Shown: one piece after another, positions 54,595 to 64,000 of the stretch | How positions within the stretch are numbered: the stretch's first letter is position 1 | Layout: every line of letters begins with the position of its first letter | NCBI RefSeq assembly: GCF_900091505.1 | Contig: NZ_LT607409.1 | Coordinates: 3,224,001-3,288,000 of the forward strand | From: Micromonospora chokoriensis | Lineage (GTDB): Bacteria; Actinomycetota; Actinomycetes; Mycobacteriales; Micromonosporaceae | Length of the DNA: 64,000 nt | Direction of reading: 5' to 3' | Translations under genes and position numbers: made by a program | The notes under the pieces: model-generated | What the model was told of the DNA's origin: nothing | The model's input: the letters and a program-made list of their open reading frames with translations, nothing else | Databases searched by the model: none

Positions 54595-56583
54595 GTGGCT
54601 GACCCCTCGACCTACCGCCCCGCACCCGGCACCATCCCGGAGCTCCCAGGGGTCTACCGCTTCCGCGACGGCACCGGCCGGGTGATCTACGTCGGCAAGG
54701 CGAGAAACCTGCGCAGCCGGCTCAACTCCTACTTCGGCGACGTGTGGAACCTGCACGAGCGCACGCGCCAGATGGTCACCACCGCCGAATCGGTGGACTG
54801 GATCACCGTCGCCACCGAGGTCGAGGCGCTCCAGCAGGAGTTCACCTGGATCAAGCAGTACGACCCTCGGTTCAACGTCCGTTACCGCGACGACAAGTCG
54901 TACCCCTATCTGGCCGTCACCCTCAACGAGGAATACCCACGGCTGCAGGTGATGCGTGGCGCCAAGCGCAAAGGGGTGCGCTACTTCGGTCCATACTCGC
55001 ACGCCTGGGCCATCCGGGAGACCCTCGACCTGCTGCTGCGGGTGTTCCCCGCCCGCACGTGCTCCGCGGGTGTCTTCAAGAGGGCCGGTCAGGTCGGCCG
55101 CCCCTGCCTGCTCGGCTACATCGGCAAGTGCTCGGCGCCGTGCGTCGGCACCGTCTCCGCCGACGAGCACCGCGCCATCGTCGACGGGTTCTGCGACTTC
55201 ATGGCCGGACGCACCGACACCATGGTTCGCAAGATCGAACGCGAGATGACCGAGGCGAGCGAGCAGCTCGAGTTCGAACGGGCCGCCCGGCTACGCGACG
55301 ACGTCGCCGCGCTGCGCCGCGCCATGGAGAAGCAGACAGTGGTGCTGGGCGACGGCACCGACGCCGACGTGGTCGCGTTCGCCGACGACCCCCTCGAAGC
55401 GGCAGTGCAGGTCTTCCACGTCCGCGACGGCCGGGTTCGCGGCCAGCGCGGCTGGGTGGTGGAGAAGACCGAGGACCTGACCACCGGCGACCTGGTCCAC
55501 CACTTCTGCACCCAGGTGTACGGGGGCGAGCACGGTGAAGCCGACGTGCCCCGGGAACTGCTGGTGCCCGAGTTGCCCGCCGACGCCGACGCGTTGGCGG
55601 ACTGGCTCTCCCACCACCGGGGCAGCCGGGTGTCGCTGCGCGTGCCGCAGCGCGGTGACAAGCGCGCGCTGATGGAGACCGTCGAGCGCAACGCCAAGGA
55701 CGCGCTGGCCCGGCACAAACTCAAGCGCTCCGGAGACCTCACCACCAGGGGCAAGGCGCTGGACGAGATCAGCGAGGCGCTGGGCATGCGCACCTCGCCG
55801 CTGCGCATCGAGTGCTTCGACATCTCCCAGATCCAGGGCACCGACGTGGTGGCCAGCATGGTGGTCTTCGAGGACGGGCTGCCCCGCAAGAGCGAATACC
55901 GGCGGTTCATCGTCCGTGGCGCCACCGACGACCTCTCCGCGATGTCCGAGGTGCTGCGCCGCCGCTTCGCCCGCTACCTGGACGCGCGGGCCGAGACGGG
56001 TGAGGTGGGCGTCGAGTCCGCCGACGACCCGACCGCTCCGGAGGACGCCGTCGAGCCGCAGGTCGGTGTCCTGATCGACCCGACCACCGGCCGACCGCGA
56101 AAGTTCGCGTACCCGCCGCAGTTGGTGGTCGTCGACGGCGGCGCCCCGCAGGTCGCGGCCGCCGCGCAGGCCCTCGCCGACCTGGGCATCGACGACGTGG
56201 CGCTGTGCGGGCTCGCCAAGCGGCTGGAGGAGGTCTGGCTGCCCGACGACGAGTTCCCGGTCATTCTGCCGCGCACGTCGGAAGGTCTCTACCTGCTGCA
56301 ACGGGTCCGCGACGAGGCCCACCGGTTCGCCATCACCTTCCACCGGCAACGCCGATCGAAGCGGATGACCGAGTCGGCGCTCGACCACGTGCCCGGCCTC
56401 GGCGAGGTGCGACGGAAGGCGCTGTTGCGGCACTTCGGCTCACTCAAGCGGCTCTCCGCCGCGACAGTCGAGGAGATCACCGAAGTGCCCGGCGTGGGCC
56501 GGCGTACCGCCGAGGCGATCCTGGCCGCCCTCGACAAGGACACGAAAACCGACGAGGCCGTGGAATCGAACCCGACGACCTGA
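54595..56583 (+). CDS. uvrC: UvrABC excinuclease subunit C
   Basis: The protein has 662 residues from GTG 54595. The N-terminal GIY-YIG nuclease ([30 protein letters not shown]) makes the 3' incision. The central Cys-rich region and UVR motif ([27 protein letters not shown]) bind UvrB. The RNase H-like domain ([55 protein letters not shown]) makes the 5' incision. Tandem helix-hairpin-helix motifs ([20 protein letters not shown] and [14 protein letters not shown]) close the protein. Confidence 0.96.
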   Translation: MADPSTYRPAPGTIPELPGVYRFRDGTGRVIYVGKARNLRSRLNSYFGDVWNLHERTRQMVTTAESVDWITVATEVEALQQEFTWIKQYDPRFNVRYRDDKSYPYLAVTLNEEYPRLQVMRGAKRKGVRYFGPYSHAWAIRETLDLLLRVFPARTCSAGVFKRAGQVGRPCLLGYIGKCSAPCVGTVSADEHRAIVDGFCDFMAGRTDTMVRKIEREMTEASEQLEFERAARLRDDVAALRRAMEKQTVVLGDGTDADVVAFADDPLEAAVQVFHVRDGRVRGQRGWVVEKTEDLTTGDLVHHFCTQVYGGEHGEADVPRELLVPELPADADALADWLSHHRGSRVSLRVPQRGDKRALMETVERNAKDALARHKLKRSGDLTTRGKALDEISEALGMRTSPLRIECFDISQIQGTDVVASMVVFEDGLPRKSEYRRFIVRGATDDLSAMSEVLRRRFARYLDARAETGEVGVESADDPTAPEDAVEPQVGVLIDPTTGRPRKFAYPPQLVVVDGGAPQVAAAAQALADLGIDDVALCGLAKRLEEVWLPDDEFPVILPRTSEGLYLLQRVRDEAHRFAITFHRQRRSKRMTESALDHVPGLGEVRRKALLRHFGSLKRLSAATVEEITEVPGVGRRTAEAILAALDKDTKTDEAVESNPTT

Positions 56584-56734
56584 CACCGCCCTCTCGGCTG
56601 GTCGCGATCGGGGCAACATCGCGGGTTCGGCGTGGGGCAGCAGTCTTCCCGACGTTGCGCGATCACGAACGGGGTGATGCTGCGCCGGTCGCGGTGACAG
56701 GTCGTTTCTTGGACGATCGGGCGCGATCCAGGTT

Positions 56735-56860
56735 GTAGTGGGGCAGGCCGGCGGGGATGGGGTGGCCGGTGTAGTGGGGCAGGCCGGCGGGGATGGGGTG
56801 GCCGGTGTAGCGGGGCAGGCCGGCGGGGGTGGGGTGGCCGGGGATGGGGTGGCCTCGGGT
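56735..56860. repeat. 36-bp tandem repeat
   Basis: The unit beginning GTAGTGGGGCAGGCCGGCGG occurs at 56735-56770 and 56771-56806 (identical) and 56807-56841 (diverged), with a partial fourth. The 36-bp period keeps reading frame, and the minus strand would encode a 12-residue repeat (GHPIPAGLPHYT), but I do not see ribosome sites or domain matches that make a gene convincing. This is the main content of the 56584-57422 gap. Confidence 0.8.
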
Positions 56861-56919
56861 GAGGCAGGGGTTGTCGATTCCGTTGGGGCTGATCGGGCAG
56901 ACCGCCCACGTGGCGTAGG

Positions 56920-56958
56920 GGTTCACGCGCACCCAGGACGCCCCGGGGCGCGTGAACC
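56920..56958. repeat. Perfect inverted repeat
   Basis: GGTTCACGCGC (56920-56930) is complementary to 56948-56958. It lies between the 36-bp repeats and palindrome copy B; its role is unknown. Confidence 0.5.
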
Positions 56959-56979
56959 GCACTTTGCCGCGCGTACGGG

Positions 56980-57057
56980 TTGATCCACTCGGTTTCCATG
57001 AAGTCGGGGTATCCCCGGCGCTCGGATACCGCGATATCGCCGATCCCGAGTGGATCA
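56980..57057. repeat. Dispersed ~80-nt palindrome, copy B
   Basis: TTGATCCACTC (56980-56990) and GAGTGGATCA (57048-57057) are the arms. The interior, TGAAGTCGGGGTATC then GGATACCGCGATATCG, matches the reverse complement of copy A at 50312-50391 with scattered changes. Confidence 0.8.
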
Positions 57058-57422
57058 CGGCGGGTGCGCCGCCGTCGACCGGTGAGGGCTGTCCGGTGTG
57101 CGAGGTTTGTCGGGTGGTGGGGGTCACCCGGGTGGCGGAATCGGGGGCCGGGCGGGGTCGTTATACCTGGCACGGCCGCGACGCCGGGTCGCGGTGAGCG
57201 GCAGCAGCCGGGAACACCGGCCCGGCAGCCCGGGTTACACCCCCCGCACCGCCGAGCAGCACGGGCCGTGGAGCCCGGCGGAATGATCCGCTGCCCCACC
57301 TGGTTGCACCGTCTCCCGATGCCGGCCCCGCCGGGTCGCCGGGCAGGTGAGCTTTCCCGCATGGCCGTCGCCCGTGTGTCGTGCGGTATCCCCCGCAGAG
57401 TGAAGCAGAGGAGCACGCCATC

Positions 57423-58079
57423 ATGCGTACCGATCTGATTCGGAAGACCGCCCTGACCGCCGCCGGCCTCGCCTTCACCGGCGGCGCGATCGCCGGACCC
57501 GTCACCACCGCCTTCGCCGCCCCGAACACCAGCAAGCCCGCGACGCAGACCCAGACCGACCGCAAGAGCGGTGAGCGGGAGTTGGGTGTGCGCTACGAAG
57601 CCCAGCCGAACTTCTACTACTGCGGGCCCGCCGCGACCCGTAACGCGTTGAGTGTGCAGGGTAAGGACATCAACGTGGACGCCATGGCCAAGGAGATGGG
57701 CACCACCGAGGCCGGCACGAACTCGATCAACGACATCACCCCGGTGCTGAACAAGGAGACCGGCACGAACGCCTACCGGTCGGTGGAGATCTCCCACCCG
57801 GACGCCGACGCCAAGCAGACCGACACCCTGCGCGCCGACATCGTGCGCACCGTCGACGACGGCCGGGCCGTGGTCGCGAACATCGCCGGCACCACCACCG
57901 ACACCGACGGGGTGAGCCACTCCTACGAGGGCGGGCACTACATCAGCGTCGTCGGCTACCACGACAACGGCAACACCGTCACCATCGCCGACTCCGCCGA
58001 CCCCAACCAGGCCTCCTACCACGTCACCGTCGAGCACCTCGCCGACTGGATCGCCACCCGCGGCTACGCCACCAACTGA
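57423..58079 (+). CDS. Secreted C39-like cysteine peptidase
   Basis: The protein has 218 residues from ATG 57423, with AGAGGAG upstream. A Sec-type signal peptide ends near AFAA (about 32). The papain-like C39 fold shows nucleophile Cys 67 in NFYYCGPAATRNAL, His 172 in EGGHYISVVGYH and Asp 190 in VTIADSADP. There is no ABC transporter or bacteriocin gene nearby, so a leader-peptidase role is unlikely; it is a stand-alone exported peptidase of unknown substrate. This copy is inserted between uvrC and the recQ-rapZ region. Confidence 0.8.
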   Translation: MRTDLIRKTALTAAGLAFTGGAIAGPVTTAFAAPNTSKPATQTQTDRKSGERELGVRYEAQPNFYYCGPAATRNALSVQGKDINVDAMAKEMGTTEAGTNSINDITPVLNKETGTNAYRSVEISHPDADAKQTDTLRADIVRTVDDGRAVVANIAGTTTDTDGVSHSYEGGHYISVVGYHDNGNTVTIADSADPNQASYHVTVEHLADWIATRGYATN

Positions 58080-58099
58080 CCCACACGCACACGCACACC

Positions 58100-58134
58100 G
58101 AAGGGCCGGACCCCACCACGGGGCCCGGCCCTTC
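58100..58134. terminator. Bidirectional terminator between the C39 peptidase and recQ genes
   Basis: GAAGGGCCGG (58100-58109) pairs with CCGGCCCTTC (58125-58134), extended inside by CCCC/GGGG. It sits between two convergent stop codons. Confidence 0.8.
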
Positions 58135-58142
58135 ACCATGTC

Positions 58143-59984
58143 TCAGTCGCTGGCGAGCACGGCCAGGATCTGCTCGCCGTACTTGGCGAGCTTGTTCTCG
58201 CCGACCCCGCTGACGCGGGACAGTTCGGCAAGCGTGCCCGGTGCGTCGTTGGCGATCTGGCGAAGAGTGGCGTCGTGGAAGATCACGTACGCCGGAACGC
58301 CCTGCTCCTTGGCGGTGGTCGCCCGCCAGCCGCGCAGGCGCTCGAAGACCGGCGCGGCGGTCGGGGTCAGCTCGGCGACGACGGTGGCCGAGCCGCGCGG
58401 CTTCGACGAGCGGCTCGACGTCGGCCGCTCCGGCTCGCGGCGCATCGTGACGGTACGGCGGCGGCCGAGCACGTCGGCGCTGGCGTCGGTCAGGGCGAGC
58501 GTGCCGTAGTCGCCCTCCACGGCGAGCAGCCCTTCGGCGAGCAGTTGCCGGACCACCCCCCGCCACTCCGCCTCGCTCAGCTCGGCGCCGATGCCGAAGA
58601 CGGTCAGCGAGTCGTGGCCGTACTGGCTGATCTTGTCATTGTGTTTGCCGAGCAGGATGTCGATGCAGTGCCCCGCCCCGAAGCGTTGGTTGCGTTCCCG
58701 GTCGAGGCGGAAGACCGTGGAGAGCAGCTTCTGGGCGGCGACGGTGCCGTCCCAGGACTCCGGCGGGTTGAGGCAGGTGTCGCAGTTGCCGCAGGCGGGC
58801 GTGGAGGTCTCGCCGAAGTATTCGAGCAGTTGGACGCGCCGGCAGCGCACCGTCTCGCAGAGGGCGAGCATCGCGTCCAGGTGGGCGGCGAGGTTGCGAC
58901 GGTGGGCGAGGTCGCCGTCGGACGTCTCGATCATCTTGCGTTGCTGCACCACGTCCTGCAGCCCGTACGCGAGCCAGGCGGTGGACGGCAGGCCGTCCCG
59001 CCCGGCGCGGCCGGTCTCCTGGTAGTAGCCCTCGACCGACTTGGGCAGGTCGAGGTGGGCGACGAAGCGTACGTCCGGCTTGTCGATGCCCATGCCGAAG
59101 GCGATCGTGGCGACCATCACCAGGCCGTCCTCCCGGAGGAAGCGTTGCTGGTTGGCGGCGCGCGTGGTGGCGTCCAGGCCCGCGTGGTAGGGCAGTGCGG
59201 CGATGCCGTTGGCGACCAGGAACTCCGCCGTCTTGTCGACGGAGGCCCGGGACAGGCAGTAGACGATCCCGGCGTCGCCCGGGTGCTCGTCGCGCAGCAG
59301 TGCCAGTAGTTGCTTGCGGGGCTCCCGCTTGGGCACGATCCGGTACTGGATGTTGGGCCGGTCGAAGCTGGCCACGAAGTGGCGGGCGTCGTCGAGCTTG
59401 AGCCGGCTGGCGATCTCGGTGCGGGTGGCGCTGGTAGCGGTGGCGGTCAGCGCGATCCGTGGCACCTGCGGCCAGCGTTCGTGCAGCATCGACAGCGCCA
59501 GGTAGTCGGGGCGGAAGTCGTGCCCCCACTGGGACACGCAGTGCGCCTCGTCGATCGCGAACAGGGAGATGCGCCCCCGGTCCAGCAGGGCGAGCGTGGA
59601 GCGGACGCCGAGCGCCTCCGGGGCGAGGTAGAGCAGGTCCAGGTCGCCGGCGACGAAGGCGGCCTCGACCCGGCGTCGGGCGTCCAGGCTCTGGGTCGAG
59701 TTGAGGAACCCGGCGCGGACGCCGACGGCGGTGAGCGCGTCGACCTGGTCCTGCATGAGGGCGATCAGCGGCGACACGACGACCGCGACACCCTCCCGGA
59801 CCAGGGCCGGGATCTGGTAGCACAGTGACTTGCCGCCACCGGTCGGCATCAACACCAGCGCGTCGCCGCCGTCGACGACGTGGTCGATCACGTCCTGCTG
59901 GAAGCCGCGGAAGGCGTCGTAGCCGAACACCCGGCGCAGCACCGGCAACGCGCCCTCGGTCCGCAGGTCGGTGGGGGAGGCCAT
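58143..59984 (-). CDS. recQ: ATP-dependent DNA helicase RecQ
   Basis: The 613-residue protein has motif 0 GYDAFRGFQQDVI, Walker A LMPTGGGKSLCYQ, DEAH in FAIDEAHCVSQWGHDFRPDY, motif VI QETGRAGRDG, the RQC zinc module (CRRVQLLEYFGE, CGNCDTCLNPP), a winged helix and a C-terminal HRDC domain (FERLRGWRATTAKEQGVPAYVIFHDATL). It unwinds recombination and stalled-fork intermediates. ATG 59984 is six bases after TAGACT on the minus strand. Confidence 0.95.
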   Translation of the reverse strand: MASPTDLRTEGALPVLRRVFGYDAFRGFQQDVIDHVVDGGDALVLMPTGGGKSLCYQIPALVREGVAVVVSPLIALMQDQVDALTAVGVRAGFLNSTQSLDARRRVEAAFVAGDLDLLYLAPEALGVRSTLALLDRGRISLFAIDEAHCVSQWGHDFRPDYLALSMLHERWPQVPRIALTATATSATRTEIASRLKLDDARHFVASFDRPNIQYRIVPKREPRKQLLALLRDEHPGDAGIVYCLSRASVDKTAEFLVANGIAALPYHAGLDATTRAANQQRFLREDGLVMVATIAFGMGIDKPDVRFVAHLDLPKSVEGYYQETGRAGRDGLPSTAWLAYGLQDVVQQRKMIETSDGDLAHRRNLAAHLDAMLALCETVRCRRVQLLEYFGETSTPACGNCDTCLNPPESWDGTVAAQKLLSTVFRLDRERNQRFGAGHCIDILLGKHNDKISQYGHDSLTVFGIGAELSEAEWRGVVRQLLAEGLLAVEGDYGTLALTDASADVLGRRRTVTMRREPERPTSSRSSKPRGSATVVAELTPTAAPVFERLRGWRATTAKEQGVPAYVIFHDATLRQIANDAPGTLAELSRVSGVGENKLAKYGEQILAVLASD

Positions 59985-60232
59985 CCGGGGAGTCTACGAG
60001 CCGACCCCGACAGCGCCCCCCCGGCGCACCCGGGCGGCGACTGTCACCCGCCGGGCTGTCTGGTCTGACCTGCGAAGATCGCGAAGAGCGTGTTCGTGAC
60101 TACTGATCGTCAGCAAGAGTGAGGGGTGGTGGGCCGTGGCGGGTGCGCGGACTCGACCCGGTAGCGGGATAGAGTCGCTGATTGACCAATCGCGGCCACT
60201 GGCGGCCGCGGCGCCACGGCTTGGGGGTACGG

Positions 60233-61165
60233 GTGAGCGAGGCGCGCACAGTCGGTGACGAGATCGGCGACCCGAACGGGGTCGACGGGCAGTCGACGGC
60301 GGAGGCGGAGACCACACTCGTGGTGGTCACCGGGCTCTCCGGCGGCGGCCGCAGCACTGTCGCCCGGGCGTTGGAGAACGTCGGCTACTACGTGGTCGAC
60401 AACCTGCCACAGGCGCTGATGTTGGACATGGCCGAGCTGGCGGTCAAGGCGGGCGGCGCGGCTCGGCGTACCGCGATGGTGTTGGACGTGCGGTCGCGGG
60501 CCTTCTCCACCGACCTGGCCGGGGCGATCCGGGAGCTCAAGGAGCGCGGGTTCTCGCCCCGGGTGGTCTTCGTCGACGCCGACGACGAGGTGTTGATCCG
60601 ACGGTTCGAGAGCGTTCGCCGGTCGCACCCGTTGCAGGGGGACGGGCGGCTCGCTGACGGCATCGCCGTGGAGCGTGGCCTGCTGGAGGAGGCCCGCGAC
60701 CAGGCCGACGTGATCATCGACACCAGCCACCTGAACGTCAACCAGCTCCGCCGGCGCATCGAGGAGTTGTTCGGCGGCGAGGACGCGCGCCGGCTGCGGG
60801 TCACGGTGCTGTCCTTCGGCTTCAAGTACGGCCTGCCGCCGGACGCGGACTTCGTGCTGGACGCCCGGTTCCTGCCCAACCCGTACTGGGTGCCGGAGTT
60901 GCGCGAGCACACCGGGCGGGAGGAGGCGGTCAGCGCGTACGTGCTGGGGCAGGAGGGCGCGGACGCCTTCGTCGCCTCGTACGCCGACCTGGTCAACGCC
61001 ACCACCACGGGCTTCGAGCGGGAGGGCAAGCGGTACCTCACGGTGGCCGTGGGCTGTACCGGTGGCAAGCACCGCAGCGTGGCCATCGCCGAGGAGTTGG
61101 CCGGGCGGCTGCGCCACTCCGGGTTGGCGGCCAACGCCCAGCACCGCGACCTGGGGCGGGAATGA
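60233..61165 (+). CDS. rapZ: RapZ (YvcJ) nucleotide-binding regulatory protein
   Basis: The protein has 310 residues from GTG 60233, with GGGGG nearby. An alternative TTG at 60182 sits six bases after TAGAGT, but TTG is a poor leaderless start. The P-loop is VVTGLSGGGRSTVARALE, with Arg in place of the Walker Lys as in other actinobacterial members, followed by YYVVDNLPQAL. The C-terminal ligand-binding domain has SFGFKYGLPPDADFVLDARFLPNPYW and GCTGGKHRSVAIAE. In E. coli RapZ controls GlmS synthesis; the actinobacterial role is less clear. It is the first gene of rapZ-yvcK-whiA. Confidence 0.94.
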   Translation: MSEARTVGDEIGDPNGVDGQSTAEAETTLVVVTGLSGGGRSTVARALENVGYYVVDNLPQALMLDMAELAVKAGGAARRTAMVLDVRSRAFSTDLAGAIRELKERGFSPRVVFVDADDEVLIRRFESVRRSHPLQGDGRLADGIAVERGLLEEARDQADVIIDTSHLNVNQLRRRIEELFGGEDARRLRVTVLSFGFKYGLPPDADFVLDARFLPNPYWVPELREHTGREEAVSAYVLGQEGADAFVASYADLVNATTTGFEREGKRYLTVAVGCTGGKHRSVAIAEELAGRLRHSGLAANAQHRDLGRE

Positions 61166-62316
61166 CGGCCCGGCGGGTGGTGGCGTTCGGCGGCGGGCAC
61201 GGCCTGTCCGCCTCGTTGCGCGCGCTGCGGCACTGCGCCCCCGAACTCGACCTCGACATCACCGCGGTGGTCACCGTCGGGGACGACGGCGGCTCCAGCG
61301 GCCGGCTGCGTGCCGAGCGGGGCGGTCTGCCCCCGGGTGACCTGCGCCAGGCGCTGGTGGCGCTGGCCGGAGACCACCCGGCGACCCGGCGCAGCGCCGG
61401 ATTGTTCCAGCACCGCTTCGCCGCCGTGCCGGCCGGCGTACCCCCGCGCGGCGCAGCCGACCCGGACCCGGCGGCGAGCGACGGCCGCGACCCCGACCGG
61501 CAGGGCGACGGCCGCGATCCCGACCGGCAGGGCGACGGCCGCGATCCCGACCGGCAGGCCGACGGGCGCGACCCCGGCGCGGCGGCGACCGGCGCGCACG
61601 GCCGGGAGCCGCAGACGGCCCGCGTCGACGGGTTGGCCGGGCACGCGGTGGGCAACCTGGTGCTCTGCGGTCTCATGGAGCTGCTCGGCGATCCGGTGGC
61701 CGCGCTGGACCACGCGGGAGCGATGCTCGGCGCGGTCGGTCGGGTGCTGCCGATGTCCCGGCAGCCGGTCGGCATCGAGGCGCAGGTACGCGGGATCGAC
61801 CCGGACGCCCCGGACGAGGTGCGTACCGTGCGCGGCCAACACCAGGTGGCGGTCACCACCGGCCGGGTCGAGTCGCTGCGCCTCACGCCCACCGCACCGC
61901 CGGCCTGCGCCGAGGTGATCGAGGCGATCATGGCGGCGGACTGGTTGATCTTCGGGCCGGGCAGCTGGTACACGAGTGTGCTCCCGCACCTGCTGGTGCC
62001 GCAGGTGGCCGACGCGATCGTGTCCACCTCGGCCCGGCGGTTGGTCACGCTGAACCTCGCCGCGGAGAAGGAGACCCTCGGGCTCTCCGTCGCCGATCAC
62101 CTCGCGGCTCTGCACTGGTACCTGCCCGAGCTCAAGGTCGATCTCGTGCTCGCCGACGCCAAGGCGGTGGGTGACCCCGAACCGGTCGAACGTGCGGCAG
62201 AATCGCTGGGTGCCCGCCTGGTCCTCGCCCCCGTCGCCGTCACCGGTGGCACTCCCCGCCATGATCCGGCTGCCCTGGGCGCCGCACTGGTGCCTGTCCT
62301 GGGTGCCGATCGTTAG
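61162..62316 (+). CDS. yvcK: YvcK/CuvA-type UDP-GlcNAc-binding gluconeogenesis factor
   Basis: The 384-residue protein has VVAFGGGHGLSASLRALR, VTVGDDGGSSGRLR, LPPGDLRQALVAL, GHAVGNLVLCGLMELLG, FGPGSWYTSVLPHLLVPQVADAI and NLAAEKETLGLSVADHLAAL. The family binds UDP-GlcNAc and is needed for wall growth on gluconeogenic carbon. It overlaps rapZ by 4 nt. Between residues about 95 and 150 there is a Gly/Asp/Arg/Pro insertion made of 9-residue repeats (DGRDPDRQG), encoded by a 27-bp tandem repeat, that is not part of the usual core. Confidence 0.94.
   Translation: MTARRVVAFGGGHGLSASLRALRHCAPELDLDITAVVTVGDDGGSSGRLRAERGGLPPGDLRQALVALAGDHPATRRSAGLFQHRFAAVPAGVPPRGAADPDPAASDGRDPDRQGDGRDPDRQGDGRDPDRQADGRDPGAAATGAHGREPQTARVDGLAGHAVGNLVLCGLMELLGDPVAALDHAGAMLGAVGRVLPMSRQPVGIEAQVRGIDPDAPDEVRTVRGQHQVAVTTGRVESLRLTPTAPPACAEVIEAIMAADWLIFGPGSWYTSVLPHLLVPQVADAIVSTSARRLVTLNLAAEKETLGLSVADHLAALHWYLPELKVDLVLADAKAVGDPEPVERAAESLGARLVLAPVAVTGGTPRHDPAALGAALVPVLGADR
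61478..61575 (+). repeat. In-frame 27-bp tandem repeat within yvcK
   Basis: Units at 61478-61504, 61505-61531 and 61532-61558 are nearly identical (GCGACGGCCGCGATCCCGAC and so on), with a diverged partial unit to 61575. The period is a multiple of three, so copy-number change would keep frame. Confidence 0.85.
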
Positions 62317-62370
62317 ACACGTACGTAATCTCCGGCGACACGCCGGAACCGGTCCGTGAGGGGACGCACA

Positions 62371-63351
62371 ATGGCGATGACGGCCGCGGTCAAGGACGAG
62401 CTGAGTCGGGTCGACGTGCCCAAGCCCTGCTGCCGGCGGGCGGAGATGGCCGCGCTGCTGCGCTTCGCCGGCGGCCTGCACATCGTCTCCGGCCGTGTGG
62501 TGGTGGAGGCGGAACTGGACACCGGGGCGGTGGCCCGGCGGCTGCGCCGGGAGATCGCCGAGGTCTACGGCTATCCCAGCGAGATCCACGTGCTGGCCTC
62601 CGGTGGGCTGCGCAAGGGCAGCCACTTCATCGTGCGCGTGGTCAAGGACGGCGAGGCCCTCGCCCGGCAGACCGGCCTGCTCGACGTGCGCGGTCGCCCG
62701 GTGCGTGGCCTGCCCCCGCACGTGGTGGCGGCGAACGTCTGCTGCGCCGTCTCCGCCTGGCGGGGCGCGTTCATGGCGCACGGGTCGCTGACCGAGCCCG
62801 GCCGATCCAGCGCGCTGGAGATCACCTGCCCGGGGCCGGAGTCGGCGCTGGCGCTGGTCGGCGCGGCCCGCCGCATCGGCATCACCGCGAAGAACCGTGA
62901 GGTACGCGGGGTGGACCGGGTGGTCGTCAAGGACGGCGACGCGATCGCCGCGCTGCTCACCCGCATCGGCGCGCACTCCAGCGTGCTGGCCTGGGAGGAG
63001 CGCCGGGTACGCCGCGAGGTGCGCGCCACCGCCAACCGGCTGGCCAACTTCGACGACGCCAACCTGCGCCGGTCGGCGCGCGCCGCGGTCGCCGCCGCCG
63101 CCCGGGTCACCCGTGCCCTGGAGATCCTCGCCGACGAGGCGCCCAACCACCTGACCGACGCCGGGCGGCTGCGCCTGGAGCACCGGCAGGCGTCGCTGGA
63201 GGAGCTGGGCGCGTTGGCGGACCCGCCGCTGACCAAGGACGCCATCGCCGGGCGGATCCGCCGACTCCTGGCACTGGCCGACAAGCGGGCCCGGGACCTC
63301 GGCATCCCGGATACCGAAGCGGCAGTCACGCCCGACATGCTCGTGGTCTGA
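62371..63351 (+). CDS. whiA: Sporulation regulator WhiA
   Basis: The 326-residue protein has an N-terminal LAGLIDADG-derived domain ([79 protein letters not shown]) that has lost nuclease activity. Its C-terminal helix-turn-helix is [33 protein letters not shown]. WhiA activates sporulation septation genes with WhiB in Streptomyces. The start is ATG 62371 after GAGGGGA. It is separated from yvcK by 54 nt. Confidence 0.95.
   Translation: MAMTAAVKDELSRVDVPKPCCRRAEMAALLRFAGGLHIVSGRVVVEAELDTGAVARRLRREIAEVYGYPSEIHVLASGGLRKGSHFIVRVVKDGEALARQTGLLDVRGRPVRGLPPHVVAANVCCAVSAWRGAFMAHGSLTEPGRSSALEITCPGPESALALVGAARRIGITAKNREVRGVDRVVVKDGDAIAALLTRIGAHSSVLAWEERRVRREVRATANRLANFDDANLRRSARAAVAAAARVTRALEILADEAPNHLTDAGRLRLEHRQASLEELGALADPPLTKDAIAGRIRRLLALADKRARDLGIPDTEAAVTPDMLVV

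Positions 63352-64000
<649 letters not shown>

Noticed and set aside
53578..55170. Large minus-strand open frames opposite uvrC and the Rieske gene
   Set aside because: They are antisense shadows of high-GC genes, compositionally Arg/Pro/Ala rich, with no domain pattern.
54250..56860. CRISPR array
   Set aside because: The repeats are contiguous or degenerate tandem units without unique spacers of regular size, and no cas genes are present.
56738..56983. Collagen-like Gly-rich plus-strand peptide over the 36-bp repeat
   Set aside because: It is produced by the tandem repeat, with no ribosome site and no further coding support.
56289..58139. Minus-strand 616-residue frame
   Set aside because: It crosses the C39 peptidase gene, two palindromes and uvrC; it is explained as an open shadow frame.
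62371..63351. A second LAGLIDADG homing endonuclease
   Set aside because: The protein is WhiA, a known non-nuclease derivative of that fold with a C-terminal HTH in its conserved operon.

Overview
The window is high-GC actinobacterial chromosome. Codon third positions are almost all G or C, GTG starts are common, and many promoters look leaderless. The best fit is a Micromonospora/Salinispora-type member of the Micromonosporaceae. Supporting markers are whiA next to yvcK and rapZ, an ANTAR-type PdtaR regulator close to polA, rpsA and coaE, a CoaE-GrpB fusion, a mycothiol-dependent isomerase-like protein and an XRE/DUF5753 regulator. Gene content is mostly core. There is no prophage, biosynthetic cluster, CRISPR array or insertion sequence.

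Layout. 1-3.8 kb: a gene tail, an LLM monooxygenase with an Lrp/AsnC regulator, a divergent Cys/Met-metabolism PLP enzyme and a small NAD(P)-binding protein. 3.9-4.7 kb: an unusual tRNA(CAA) followed 18 nt later by a LAGLIDADG-type endonuclease gene; this is the clearest accessory insertion. 4.8-12.1 kb: pdtaR, a lipoprotein and a complete branched-chain amino-acid ABC transporter (livK-livH-livM-livG-livF). 12.2-24.7 kb: polA, a small minus-strand group, rpsA, coaE, a membrane-anchored protein and uvrB. 25-29.9 kb: an XRE regulator, an ABM monooxygenase, pnuC-nadR for pyridine nucleotide salvage, and a TerC-family exporter behind a yybP-ykoY (Mn2+) riboswitch. 29.9-35.7 kb: a cytosolic murein-peptide recycling pair (Ala-Glu epimerase plus NlpC/P60 peptidase), a Tyr phosphatase, a penicillin-binding-fold hydrolase and typA. 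35.8-50.3 kb: DedA proteins, a lytic transglycosylase, an MmpL exporter with a divergent MarR regulator, a CocE-type hydrolase, an ArsR-MFS pair, a cold-shock protein, a methyltransferase, an MBL hydrolase with a mycothiol-type isomerase, and rsgA. 50.5-64 kb: uvrA, a Rieske protein, uvrC, a C39-like peptidase, recQ, the conserved rapZ-yvcK-whiA operon and the start of gap.

How the genes work together. Nucleotide excision repair (uvrA, uvrB, uvrC, polA) lies within 44 kb, although each gene has its own promoter. NMN uptake and NAD synthesis (PnuC-NadR), murein tripeptide turnover (epimerase-NlpC) and branched-chain amino-acid import each form a tight operon. rapZ-yvcK-whiA-gap joins cell-wall/central-carbon control to sporulation control.

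The most notable non-coding structure: (i) a riboswitch whose P1 strand and the terC Shine-Dalgarno compete for the same CCTCC; (ii) two REP-like palindromes with an identical 28-nt core but different, internally complementary arms; (iii) a second ~80-nt palindrome family with at least two copies and one degenerate relative; (iv) at least fourteen TANNNT-N6/7-RTG leaderless-type starts; and (v) several G-rich tandem repeats between genes or in frame within one gene.
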